DNA from: CAWIVH01 sp963839475
GTDB lineage: Bacteria; Acidobacteriota; UBA6911
DNA: 64,000 bases
Assembly (NCBI GenBank): GCA_963839475.1
Contig: CAWIVH010000001.1
Location: forward strand, 992,001-1,056,000
Reading direction: 5' to 3'
Shown here: positions 38,973-45,933 of the stretch, piece after piece
Layout: each line of letters starts with the position of its first letter
How positions within the stretch are numbered: position 1 is the stretch's first letter
Program-made: the position numbers and the translations under genes
The notes under the pieces: model-generated
Seen by the model: the letters and a program-made list of their open reading frames with translations, nothing else
Told to the model about the DNA's origin: nothing
The model's database searches: none

Positions 38973-39009
38973 GGCTTCAGCGGAAGTTCTCGACCAGCAT
39001 CAGATCTGA
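38341..39009 (+). CDS. REP-associated tyrosine transposase (RAYT, Y1/HUH family), read-through copy
   Basis: The 222-residue protein is a Y1-type single-strand DNA transposase: the HUH-type motif appears as LSNHYHFV (HxH), and the catalytic tyrosine region as YLARLNYVHQNPVHHRIV followed by EYPWCSAAWF. Family members cut at REP palindromes and are not usually associated with long terminal repeats. ATG 38341 has a GGAGG site. Compared with copy D the stop codon TGA after VRDDF is TGC here, so the frame runs 34 residues further through the right REP into the kinase relic (ending EVLDQHQI). The added tail is unlikely to be functional by design. Confidence 0.88.
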   Translation: MPDFCNLRPDLLSRDWPHAPAHRLGEKGAYIVTAGTYQKRHFLNSPIRLDLVLSLLFQYAGEFEWQLQAWAVLSNHYHFVALSPGHPQSLKPMLGKLHEAITKELNAEDEIAGRKVFFQYWDTHITFQRSYLARLNYVHQNPVHHRIVRTASEYPWCSAAWFERSARPAFVKSVYSFKIDRVNVRDDFCGEMRDGLKAAARRRTPQRLRRRASAEVLDQHQI

Positions 39010-39078
39010 TTCGTTTCGGTCCGTCTGGAGCCTGATTGCGTGGCGGCTGACGCGGGTAACCGAGAAGGTGGCCCGTAG
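38977..39078 (-). pseudogene. Orphan kinase 3' tail after RAYT element C
   Basis: Encodes ATFSVTRVSRHAIRLQTDRN followed by ESDLMLVENFR and a stop, matching the end of kinase 3. The homology ends at about 39078 and no kinase or propeller follows before the toxin-antitoxin genes. Confidence 0.8.
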
Positions 39079-39191
39079 AAAGATCCCCCTTCTTCCAGTG
39101 CCCGTGCCAGCGAACATCATTGCAGCACTCGTATTGCGATTGCCGCTAGCCAGTGGGACACCAGCCTGGCGATGATGTTGCAGGAGTGGTA

Positions 39192-39230
39192 TTTACAAAT
39201 GCCTCCTTACCAATTACGATATTGGTAAGG
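39192..39230 (+). promoter_or_regulatory. Promoter and palindromic operator of the AbrB/PIN toxin-antitoxin pair
   Basis: TTTACA (39192-39197) and TACGAT (39215-39220) are 17 bp apart, a good -35/-10 pair. The -10 hexamer is exactly the centre of a perfect 10-bp inverted repeat, CCTTACCAAT (39205-39214) and ATTGGTAAGG (39221-39230). A repressor bound to the palindrome would cover the promoter, as expected for an autoregulated antitoxin. The right arm also runs into the AAGGAG ribosome site of the antitoxin gene. Confidence 0.72.
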
Positions 39231-39239
39231 AGCCGATCC

Positions 39240-39473
39240 ATGATTTCCAAAATAACTTCAAAGTACCAGGTCACCATCCCTCGCGCGATTCGCATCGCGC
39301 TCAAACTGGAAGCTGCCGATTCACTGGAATGGACTGTTCAGGATGGTCAAGCCACAGTCCGGCCTGCTGTCAAACCATTTTTGCGTTATCGGGCTGCGGT
39401 TAAAGTCGGAGCAGGGAGCATCTCGAAAGATATCCGGCGAGCACAAAGCCTGCGGGCAAAGAAACTGTCATGA
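39240..39473 (+). CDS. AbrB/MazE-like antitoxin
   Basis: The 77-residue protein opens with the swapped-hairpin AbrB DNA-binding signature MISKITSKYQVTIPRAIRIA, then LKLEAADSLEWTVQDGQATV, followed by a toxin-binding tail. ATG 39240 has AAGGAG 8 nt upstream; the in-frame extension to 39153 crosses the promoter and is rejected. It should bind the palindrome at 39205-39230 and neutralise the PIN protein encoded next, whose ATG overlaps its stop (ATGA). Confidence 0.85.
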   Translation: MISKITSKYQVTIPRAIRIALKLEAADSLEWTVQDGQATVRPAVKPFLRYRAAVKVGAGSISKDIRRAQSLRAKKLS

Positions 39474-39898
39474 TCCACCTGCTCATCGACGCCAATGCGC
39501 TGATCTCATTTGTCACTGATCGCAATCCGCGCCAGACCGAAATTGTGACGGAATTGATCGAGTCGGCATCCAATCTTGAGAGCAATATCATTGTCATCGG
39601 GTCGGTTCTCAATGACCTGGTTTTTGTGCTCGATGGCATTTACGAATGTGAGCCCCAATTTATCGCCAATATCACGAGGGATCTACTTAAGCATCCCGGC
39701 ATTCGTTTTGAACACGGCTGCTATCCTCAGCGCATCCTGCAGCTCTGGCCCGACCAGATTAAGGAGTACGGGGATGCCATCCTGGCTGCCGCGGCGGTTG
39801 AGCTGGCTCTGCCGGTATACACGTTCGACAAACGATTCTCGCGAGAACTCAAGAGATCGGGTATCCCCTCGAAATTGCTGGGTCAGGACAACCGATAG
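39470..39898 (+). CDS. PIN-domain toxin (VapC-like RNase)
   Basis: The 142-residue protein is a PIN-fold nuclease. The first catalytic aspartate is D7 in LLIDANALISF, a central acidic helix reads RQTEIVTELIES, and the C-terminal pair lies in EYGDAILAAAAV and VYTFDKRFSREL. VapC-type proteins cleave tRNA or rRNA. It is translationally coupled to the AbrB-like antitoxin; pairing of AbrB-type antitoxins with PIN toxins is common. It is followed 4 bp later by an orphan kinase tail. Confidence 0.87.
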   Translation: MIHLLIDANALISFVTDRNPRQTEIVTELIESASNLESNIIVIGSVLNDLVFVLDGIYECEPQFIANITRDLLKHPGIRFEHGCYPQRILQLWPDQIKEYGDAILAAAAVELALPVYTFDKRFSRELKRSGIPSKLLGQDNR

Positions 39899-39902
39899 GC
39901 GG

Positions 39903-40012
39903 TCAGCGGAAATTTTCGCTCAGCATCAGGTCCGATTCGTTGCGGTCTCTCAGGCGCCAGATCAGCGGGCTGCCGTCGCGAGTCCATGAGAAGCGGCATC
40001 ATTGGCGAGAGG
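39903..40012 (-). pseudogene. Orphan kinase 3' tail between the two toxin-antitoxin modules
   Basis: Encodes FSWTRDGSPLIWRLRDRNES then DLMLSENFR and a stop. Just upstream the family sequence LANDA is present but in a different frame, so the relic is frameshifted as well as truncated. Confidence 0.75.
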
Positions 40013-40051
40013 AGATGCCTTCCCGGCCCATGGGATGCCCTCCTGGTATGA

Positions 40052-40080
40052 TTGACTTAGTCTAGGACTTAGTCTACTCT
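40052..40080 (+). promoter_or_regulatory. Promoter and repeat operator of the Phd/PIN toxin-antitoxin pair
   Basis: TTGACT (40052-40057) and TACTCT (40075-40080) are 17 bp apart. The spacer consists of two direct copies of GACTTAGTCTA at 40054-40064 and 40066-40076, each containing the palindrome GACT-T-AGTC. Tandem palindromes overlapping the promoter are typical operators of Phd/YefM antitoxins. Confidence 0.65.
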
Positions 40081-40098
40081 GGGCGCGGGAGAATTGTC

Positions 40099-40338
40099 AT
40101 GATTGAGGTAAATATTCATGAAGCCAAGACGCACCTTTCACGACTGCTCGCCCGGGTTGCCGCCGGCGAGGAGGTGATCCTCGCGAAAGCCGGCAAACCG
40201 GTCGCCCGTCTCGTTCCCTACCGCAAATTGAAGGGACAGCGGCCGCTCGGCGTTGACAAGGGCCGATTCCGCGTCCCGGACGATTTCGACGCCGCTCTCC
40301 CCGAGAATCTGCTGACTGACTTCGAAGGTGAATCATGA
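40099..40338 (+). CDS. Phd/YefM-family antitoxin
   Basis: The 79-residue protein begins MIEVNIHEAKTHLSRLLARV and continues AAGEEVILAKAGKPVARLVP, the Phd/YefM DNA-binding fold; the remaining residues (GRFRVPDDFDAALPENLLTD) are the toxin-binding tail. GGGAG lies 7 nt before the ATG. It should repress its own promoter and block the PIN toxin whose ATG overlaps its stop. Confidence 0.92.
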   Translation: MIEVNIHEAKTHLSRLLARVAAGEEVILAKAGKPVARLVPYRKLKGQRPLGVDKGRFRVPDDFDAALPENLLTDFEGES

Positions 40339-40739
40339 AGATCCTGCTGGACACCGGCTGCTGGCTTTGGAGCCTTTCAGATCCGGAGCGTCTCAACAAG
40401 AAGGCGAGAGATTTTATCTCAAATCGAGCCCACACCCTTTTCTTGTCCGCAGCCAGCTCGTGGGAGATTGCCATCAAAGCCGCGTTGGGGAAACTTCGCT
40501 TGCCCGAGCCACCCGAGCAGTACATCCCCGGCCGGATGGCCGCCATGGATGTGCTCGGACTTCCAGTTGAGCATGCACACGCGTTGAGGGTGTTCAACTT
40601 GCCGGCGCATCATCGTGATCCCTTCGACCGCATCCTCATCGCGCAGGCGCAAATGGAATCGCTGACCATTCTCACCGCTGATCCGGCATTCAGGGCTTAC
40701 GACGTGGAGATCTTCTGGGGCGGCCGCACGAAACGTTGA
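40335..40739 (+). CDS. PIN-domain toxin (VapC family)
   Basis: The 134-residue protein carries the PIN active-site aspartate D6 in MKILLDTGCWLW, the conserved FLSAASSWEIAIKAALGKL helix with the acidic E, and the C-terminal pair HHRDPFDRILIAQA and LTADPAF. The SxWE-IAIK pattern is typical of VapC partners of Phd-type antitoxins. It is the second toxin-antitoxin pair in 1.5 kb. An orphan kinase tail follows 112 bp later. Confidence 0.92.
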   Translation: MKILLDTGCWLWSLSDPERLNKKARDFISNRAHTLFLSAASSWEIAIKAALGKLRLPEPPEQYIPGRMAAMDVLGLPVEHAHALRVFNLPAHHRDPFDRILIAQAQMESLTILTADPAFRAYDVEIFWGGRTKR

Positions 40740-40851
40740 GCGCCGTAAATAGATCCGGAGACACAGTGCTTATCATGGACTGAACCGCAGACCGGGAGCG
40801 ACTTGCCGGGCTCGAAAGATATGTGTTGTGTCCCTGGATTTCGCAGCGGCA

Positions 40852-41176
40852 TCAGCGGAAGTTCTCGACCGGCATCAGATCTGATTCGTTTCGGTCCGTC
40901 TGGAGCCAGATCACATGGCGGTTGTCGCGGGTAACCAGAAGCTGGCGTATCCGGTCAGCACGATTTTCTCGATAGGAAGAGTCCTTTCCCGAAATCCGCT
41001 TTGCGGCGACGCCAATAGGCTTTGTATGCCCGGGCGCTGACCTCGGTGGCGGCGGCGGGAACATCGGGAATTTCCACGCCCCAGCAGCGAATGCAATTGG
41101 CGACGAGCACCGGCTCGGTGTCACCCACGCAGAGCTGACGCATGGACGCTGGAGGCGGTGTCCGCGGCAACAGCAT
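40852..41176 (-). pseudogene. Orphan kinase 3' tail plus unrecognised fragment
   Basis: The tail encodes LLVTRDNRHVIWLQTDRNES then DLMPVENFR and a stop; further upstream EKIVLTGYAS is present in another frame. Beyond about 40982 the minus strand carries a 60-codon frame with MRQLCVGDTEPVLVANCIRC and KAYWRRRKADFGKG that I cannot place; it may be a piece of another gene fused by deletion. The block abuts the end of kinase 4 at 41182. Confidence 0.6.
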
Positions 41177-41181
41177 CGTGA

Positions 41182-44142
41182 TCAGTTCTTCCCCGTCGGC
41201 GCCAGGCGCTTAAGTTCCTCGAACCAGTTGAGGACGAGGTTGAGTTCGGTAATCGGGCGGGTCTTGACCTCCGCACGCCTCTCGGTCACAAACCGCCTGC
41301 CATCGGGCGTAATGTCATAGCACCTTGTGGGACCGCATGCTGCCTTTTGATACTTGAGAAGCACCCGCGGAGTTCCGGCGCGAAAATCCGGCTGCGAAAC
41401 AATGTCCACGACCATCAATGTCGTTCGTCCGATGTCCCAGTAGAACAACTCGTCTCCCTTTCGCGACCAGAGAGGCTCACAGCCCCCGCCGTTCGAGATT
41501 GTGATCTTTCGGTCCTTTCCCGGAAACGATGTGACATACACCTCATATCGCCCCGACTCGTCCGAGGAGTACGCCAGCCATTGGCCGTCCGGGGAGAATT
41601 CCGGGCATTCTTCAAGAGATCCGGTCTTTATAAACGGCTCAACCTGCCGATCGTCCATCCGGAGGAGATAAATGTCATTCGGTGTCAGAGGGTCAGATGC
41701 GCTAAAGGCCAGAAAGCGGCCATCCGGTGACCAGGACCCTGGCCACTGACCGTATCTTTGTTGATTCAGCAGCTCAACCGGCTGACCTCCGTCCCAATTC
41801 ATCCAGGCAAGGCTTAAATTCCCACCCATCGACAGGTCGAAGGTGACTCGGTCGCCCTTCGGTGTCCAGATGACTTTCATCGTGCGTCCTTCGTTCGTCA
41901 GTTTCGTCGCCACGCCGCGTGCCAGATCGTAAACCCACACATTCGCGTTGATTCCCTCCGTAACGCAGGCCACTCTTTGTCCATCCGGAGAAAGACGTGG
42001 ATTCGTGGCGGGTCTCTTCTCCCCGAACGGAGGGATCGGCTCGACTCTCCCTTCTCGATCCACCCAGACCAATTCAATATCGGCATCGGGAACAATACCG
42101 CCGGAGACATAGACGAGCAACCCTGACTGGGAAACTGCAAACTGACCGGCGCCGGAGTTGTCCCCAAAGAATGGAAGATTGATCGATTGCATCATCCCTT
42201 CGACGACCGGCACCGCAGGCCCTCGCAGCTCCCCCCGGTCCGGGTCAAACGGGACAGCCATCAGAGTCCCCTTGCGCACGTAAACAATATGCCCGGTAGG
42301 CACATAACGGGCATCCGCGCCCTCCTCGATCAGAACCTTCCGTTGGCCGGTTTCAATGGACAAGACTTCGATATGCGCCTCGGTGCCGAAGCCGAAGGGC
42401 ATTACGGTAAACAGTAACGCTTTTCCCCCGGGCAGGAAGTGCGGCAGGACGTGTTTCGATTCCCTGGTCCCGTCCGGTTCCGTCAGTCTCTCCAGCTTCC
42501 CCCCAACAGCAGCTACACTTTGAAGATGGCCGGAGTTGCCGATTACGATCCTGCCGTTTGGGCCCCAGCTGGCGCCCGCGGGGGTCCGAGCGCCGGCATC
42601 GCACAATACGTTGGGTATGCCGCCTCCCGCAGGGACTTTCCAGAGTTTGCGCTGCGCCCAGAACCCGAGCCACTGCCCATCGGGGGAGAAAAAGGGCGTT
42701 CTGCCACCCTCTGCACCTTCGATCTCTTCAGCCTTGGCCCGATTCAGCGGACGACGGTAGAGCTTCGCCGTCGATTCCTGACCATCGGTTTTAGCGCTGT
42801 AGACGAGATATCTACCATCGGGCGACAGTGCCAGTTCGGTCCGGTTCAGAGTCTGGCGTTTATCGGATGGTGCTGCACCGGCAGTCAGTTGAGTTCCCGC
42901 AGTCAGGTCGATCTTCGACCTGACGACGGGGGCTGGAAGGGGCGTTCGCAACAAACCGTAGATGATGGTTACGGCCATCGCGACGACCATCAGTCCTAAA
43001 AGCAGAGCAATTGCTTTCCAGGTCTGAAGCGCCCTTGTCGCAGCGGGAGGTTCGTGAACCGCTGGCTGGACAAGCGCCTCCGTAATCTCGATCCTCGCAT
43101 CGGCGATGTCGTGCAGCCTGTCTCCCGGGTTCCTCTGAAGACAGCGGCGAAGCAGTTCCTTCACCCTCCACGGTGTGGAGGCTGGCAACAGGTTCCAGTC
43201 GGGCACTCCCTCGAGGATCTTGGCCACGGTCTCCGTGACTGTTTCGCCCCGGAACGGGGCTTTCCGGGTAAGGCACTCATACAGCACGCAGCCGAAAGCC
43301 CAGATGTCGGCCCTCTTGTCTACAGCCATCCCTTTGGCCTGCTCCGGAGACATGTAGGCGGCTGTCCCCATGATCCGGCCCTCTTCCGTCGACAGCACGG
43401 CTGAAGAAGAATCGATCCCTTCGCCGTTCAGCGGCTGAGTCAGCTTCGCCAGCCCGAAGTCCAGCACCTTCACCTGGCCGCTCTCGGTCACCAGGATATT
43501 CGCCGGCTTCAGATCCCGATGGATGATCCCGGCCGCATGGGCCGCCGCAAGCGCATCGGCAATCTGAATCGCGCATTTCAGGGCGTCGACGAGTTCCATG
43601 CCTTTGCGGCCGATTTTCTGATCAAGCGTCTTGCCGGCAACATACTCCATTACGATGAAATCGCCTCCATCCTCGGAGACGATGTCGTAGATGGTCACGA
43701 TGTTGGGATGGCTGAGGGCTGAGGCCGCCCGAGCCTCCTGCACAAAGCGCTTTTTCCGCTCTGGATCCGTTATCAGCTCGCGTGGAAGCACTTTGATGGC
43801 GACATCGCGTTTCAGGCGGTCATCCCGGGCGCGGTAGACTACGCCCATCCCGCCTGCGCCGATCTTTTCGACTATCCGGTAATGGGCCAAACTCCGGCCT
43901 ACCAGGCTTTCGATGTCCCCTTTCCCTTGATCCCTGGCCAGGACAGGTGCGACCACTTCTATTGCGGGATCCTTCATGAAGCCTTCCGCCTCCCGTTGGC
44001 AGGCCAAGAGAATCTCAACCTCCCTGCGCAGCGAATCGTCTTTCCCGCAGGCTTCTCTCAAATAGTCATCGCGCCTGTCGGGTTCACACTCGAGAGCCGA
44101 GCTGTAGATGCGCATGATCTCCTTGCATCGCTCAGGATCCAC
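41182..44142 (-). CDS. Transmembrane Ser/Thr protein kinase with divergent propeller (kinase 4)
   Basis: The 986-residue protein has a related but clearly diverged N-terminal domain (MDPERCKEIMRIYSSALECE), a kinase domain with GAGGMGVVYRA, AIKVLPREL, HRDLKPAN, DFGLA and SPEQ, a transmembrane helix (about 375-398: IALLLGLMVVAMAVTIIYGL) and a propeller of the kind ALSPDGRYLVYSAKTDG, FFSPDGQWLGFWAQR and EFSPDGQWLAYSSDESGRYE. It ends LKRLAPTGKN, not ENFR. The kinase core up to SPEQ is almost identical to kinases 1-3 whereas the C-lobe, helix and propeller are not, so the gene looks like a mosaic. The GTG start follows CGGAG within a hairpin like that of kinase 1. Confidence 0.93.
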   Translation of the reverse strand: MDPERCKEIMRIYSSALECEPDRRDDYLREACGKDDSLRREVEILLACQREAEGFMKDPAIEVVAPVLARDQGKGDIESLVGRSLAHYRIVEKIGAGGMGVVYRARDDRLKRDVAIKVLPRELITDPERKKRFVQEARAASALSHPNIVTIYDIVSEDGGDFIVMEYVAGKTLDQKIGRKGMELVDALKCAIQIADALAAAHAAGIIHRDLKPANILVTESGQVKVLDFGLAKLTQPLNGEGIDSSSAVLSTEEGRIMGTAAYMSPEQAKGMAVDKRADIWAFGCVLYECLTRKAPFRGETVTETVAKILEGVPDWNLLPASTPWRVKELLRRCLQRNPGDRLHDIADARIEITEALVQPAVHEPPAATRALQTWKAIALLLGLMVVAMAVTIIYGLLRTPLPAPVVRSKIDLTAGTQLTAGAAPSDKRQTLNRTELALSPDGRYLVYSAKTDGQESTAKLYRRPLNRAKAEEIEGAEGGRTPFFSPDGQWLGFWAQRKLWKVPAGGGIPNVLCDAGARTPAGASWGPNGRIVIGNSGHLQSVAAVGGKLERLTEPDGTRESKHVLPHFLPGGKALLFTVMPFGFGTEAHIEVLSIETGQRKVLIEEGADARYVPTGHIVYVRKGTLMAVPFDPDRGELRGPAVPVVEGMMQSINLPFFGDNSGAGQFAVSQSGLLVYVSGGIVPDADIELVWVDREGRVEPIPPFGEKRPATNPRLSPDGQRVACVTEGINANVWVYDLARGVATKLTNEGRTMKVIWTPKGDRVTFDLSMGGNLSLAWMNWDGGQPVELLNQQRYGQWPGSWSPDGRFLAFSASDPLTPNDIYLLRMDDRQVEPFIKTGSLEECPEFSPDGQWLAYSSDESGRYEVYVTSFPGKDRKITISNGGGCEPLWSRKGDELFYWDIGRTTLMVVDIVSQPDFRAGTPRVLLKYQKAACGPTRCYDITPDGRRFVTERRAEVKTRPITELNLVLNWFEELKRLAPTGKN

Positions 44143-44188
44143 GGTTTGGCTCCGTAATCAGTGCACCGCCTGGGGGGGATGGCGCCCC

Positions 44189-44194
44189 ATTATA
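44189..44194 (-). promoter_or_regulatory. Candidate -10 element upstream of kinase 4
   Basis: On the minus strand 44194-44189 reads TATAAT inside TATAATGGGGCGCC, the same string as upstream of kinase 1. No convincing -35 is seen. Confidence 0.45.
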
Positions 44195-44261
44195 AAACAA
44201 GTGGTGTCAGGCAGGTGAAGAGAACCGACAAAGAAATCCGGGACATCCACCACCCTTTGCC

Positions 44262-45010
44262 GCGCCGAAGGCTTTGGAGTGCGGCGGCGTGCCGCCGCTT
44301 TTCATCCCTCCGTGCCCGCCATTCGCACTTTTCACGAAACATCTTTCCTTTGCCGGAAACTATGTCTCCGGAGGTGATCCATGCCAGACTTCTGCAACTT
44401 GCGACCCGATCTCCTTTCCCCGGATTGGCCTCATGCGCCCGCCCATCGTCTCGGTGAAAAAGGCGCCTATATCGTAACCGCCGGTACCTATCAGAAACGC
44501 CACTTCTTGAACTCCCCTATCAGGTTGGATCTGGTTCTCAGCCTTCTGTTCCAATATGCGGGCGAGTTTGAGTGGCAACTGCAGGCGTGGGCGGTGCTGT
44601 CCAACCACTATCATTTTGTGGCGTTCTCGCCCGATCATCCGCAAAGCCTGAAGCCCGTGCCGGGCAAGCTGCATGAAGCCATAACGAAAGAGCTTAATGC
44701 CGAGGAAGGAATTGCCGGAAGGAAGGTCTTCTTTCAATACTGGGATACTCATATAACCTTCCAGCGGTCGTATCTGGCCCGGCTGAACTATGTGCATCAG
44801 AATCCTGTTCATCATCGGATTGTGCGTACGGCTTCGGAATACCCTTGGTGCTCGGCGGCATGGTTTGAGCGCAGTGCGCGGCCGGCGTTTGTGAAGTCGG
44901 TCTATAGCTTTAAGATTGATCGGGTCAATGTAAGGGATGACTTTTGAGGCGAGATGCGCAATGGCCTGAAAGCGGCGGCGCGCCGCCGCACTCCAAAGCG
45001 CCTGCGACGC
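44262..45010. mobile_element. Full REP/RAYT element D
   Basis: Left REP palindrome within 44262-44302, right inverse copy within 44968-45010, enclosing an intact transposase gene. Almost identical to element C by eye. The left border follows AATCCGGGACATCCACC; the right border is followed within 10 bp by a collapsed kinase gene. Confidence 0.87.
44381..44947 (+). CDS. REP-associated tyrosine transposase (RAYT, Y1/HUH family)
   Basis: The 188-residue protein is the intact counterpart of the frame at 38341: MPDFCNLRPDLL start, GAYIVTAGTYQKRHFL, the HxH motif LSNHYHFV, the tyrosine motif YLARLNYVHQNPVHHR, and the end KIDRVNVRDDF with a normal TGA. GGAGG precedes the ATG. RAYTs act on single-stranded REP hairpins and can mobilise short REP-bounded sequences; the three deletion derivatives in this window are plausible substrates. 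Confidence 0.92.
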   Translation: MPDFCNLRPDLLSPDWPHAPAHRLGEKGAYIVTAGTYQKRHFLNSPIRLDLVLSLLFQYAGEFEWQLQAWAVLSNHYHFVAFSPDHPQSLKPVPGKLHEAITKELNAEEGIAGRKVFFQYWDTHITFQRSYLARLNYVHQNPVHHRIVRTASEYPWCSAAWFERSARPAFVKSVYSFKIDRVNVRDDF

Positions 45011-45018
45011 ATACCCTT

Positions 45019-45345
45019 TCAGCGGAAGTTGTCGATCAGCATGAGGTTGGATTCGGAGCGATCCACCTGGAGCCAGATCACATGGCGGCTGTTGCGGGCA
45101 ACCGAGAAGCTGGCATATCCAGTGAGCCCGATCTTCTCGATGCGGTAATGCTGGAGGTTTTGTCCTCAGAGATCAGGCTGAGCTTTGGAGGACCGTTCCT
45201 GTGCCAGTACGCGGGCCGCGCCATCCAGTGCCGGAGAGTCGAGCGGGCTTTTGGATTCCTGGTTCAGAAGGGACCGGACCTCCTCCAGTAGGGCGTCATC
45301 GCCGGCGAAAGCCTCTCGCAGAAATGCATCAAGCCTGCAGGCATG
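45019..45345 (-). pseudogene. Collapsed kinase gene (N-terminal domain fused to 3' tail)
   Basis: On the minus strand the sequence encodes the kinase N-terminal domain (AGDDALLEEVRSLLNQESKS, then LDGAARVLAQE), an in-frame TGA where the paralogues have V in LVGQ, then LQHYRIEKIGLTGYASFSVA, and the tail NLMLIDNFR. RIQEKIG at the beginning of the kinase domain and IEKIG just before the tail are the two ends of the deletion: recombination between these short similar sequences removed the kinase, helix and propeller (about 2.5 kb). Confidence 0.85.
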
Positions 45346-45372
45346 CGCGCCAGGCTAAGCCGCACATCCGTT

Positions 45373-45747
45373 GCGCCGAAGGCTTTGGAGTGCGGCGGCA
45401 CGCCGCCGCTTTTCTTCCCCCCACCCTTTACCTGCACTCTTCACGAAACATCTTTCCTTTGCCGGAAACAAAGTCTCCAGAGGTGATCCACGCCAAGCTT
45501 CAGCAGCTCGGGCCTCGATCCCGCAATTGATGCCAATCTGATTCCCTATGGGATTGTGCGTGCGGCTTCGGAATACCCTTGGTGCTCGGCCGCATGGTTT
45601 GAGCGCAGTGCGCGGCCGGCGTTTGTGAAGTCGGTCTATAGCTTTAAGCTTGATCGGGTCAATGTAAGAGATGACTTTTGAGGCGAGATGCGTAAAGGCC
45701 TGAAAGCGGCGGCGCGCCGCCGCACTCCAAAGCGCCTGCGGCGCAGG
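45373..45747. mobile_element. RAYT-derived miniature element E
   Basis: Same ends and same internal deletion junction as elements A and B (left REP 45373-45413, right REP 45703-45747). It sits just upstream of the start region of the collapsed kinase and 3 bp before another kinase tail at 45751. Confidence 0.8.
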
Positions 45748-45750
45748 GCA

Positions 45751-45866
45751 TCAGCGGAAGTTCTCGACCAGCATGAGGTTGGATTCATAGCGATCCAGCT
45801 GGCGCCAGGTCACCCAGCGGCAGTCTCGGGAAACGGCAAAGCTGGCAGCTGATCCAAACCTGACCG
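45751..45866 (-). pseudogene. Orphan kinase 3' tail, last of the array
   Basis: Encodes ASFAVSRDCRWVTWRQLDRY then ESNLMLVENFR and a stop. Homology ends at about 45866. The next gene, DUF5107-TPR, ends at 45934 and is unrelated. Confidence 0.8.
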
Positions 45867-45933
45867 CTGCAGCAAAAGCCGAGGGCCTGAGAACTGCGTA
45901 ACGTGGCTAGCAGCCGCGTTCTCGGCGTGTCAG

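Noticed and set aside
44161..44457. Plus-strand frame across the left end of RAYT element D
   Set aside because: It covers the REP hairpin and the transposase ribosome site in another frame; shadow only.
32418..45747. CRISPR array made of regularly spaced repeats
   Set aside because: The repeats are five widely separated REP pairs and kinase tails with unequal spacing; no short regular spacers and no cas genes.
25670..45866. Prophage or integrative element
   Set aside because: No integrase, structural phage genes, tRNA target or flanking direct repeats of an att type were seen; only RAYT elements and toxin-antitoxin genes.
32797..45866. Kinase tails as integron-like attachment sites
   Set aside because: They encode in-register protein ends (NFR stop) rather than folded attC hairpins, and no integron integrase is present; recombination between paralogues is simpler.
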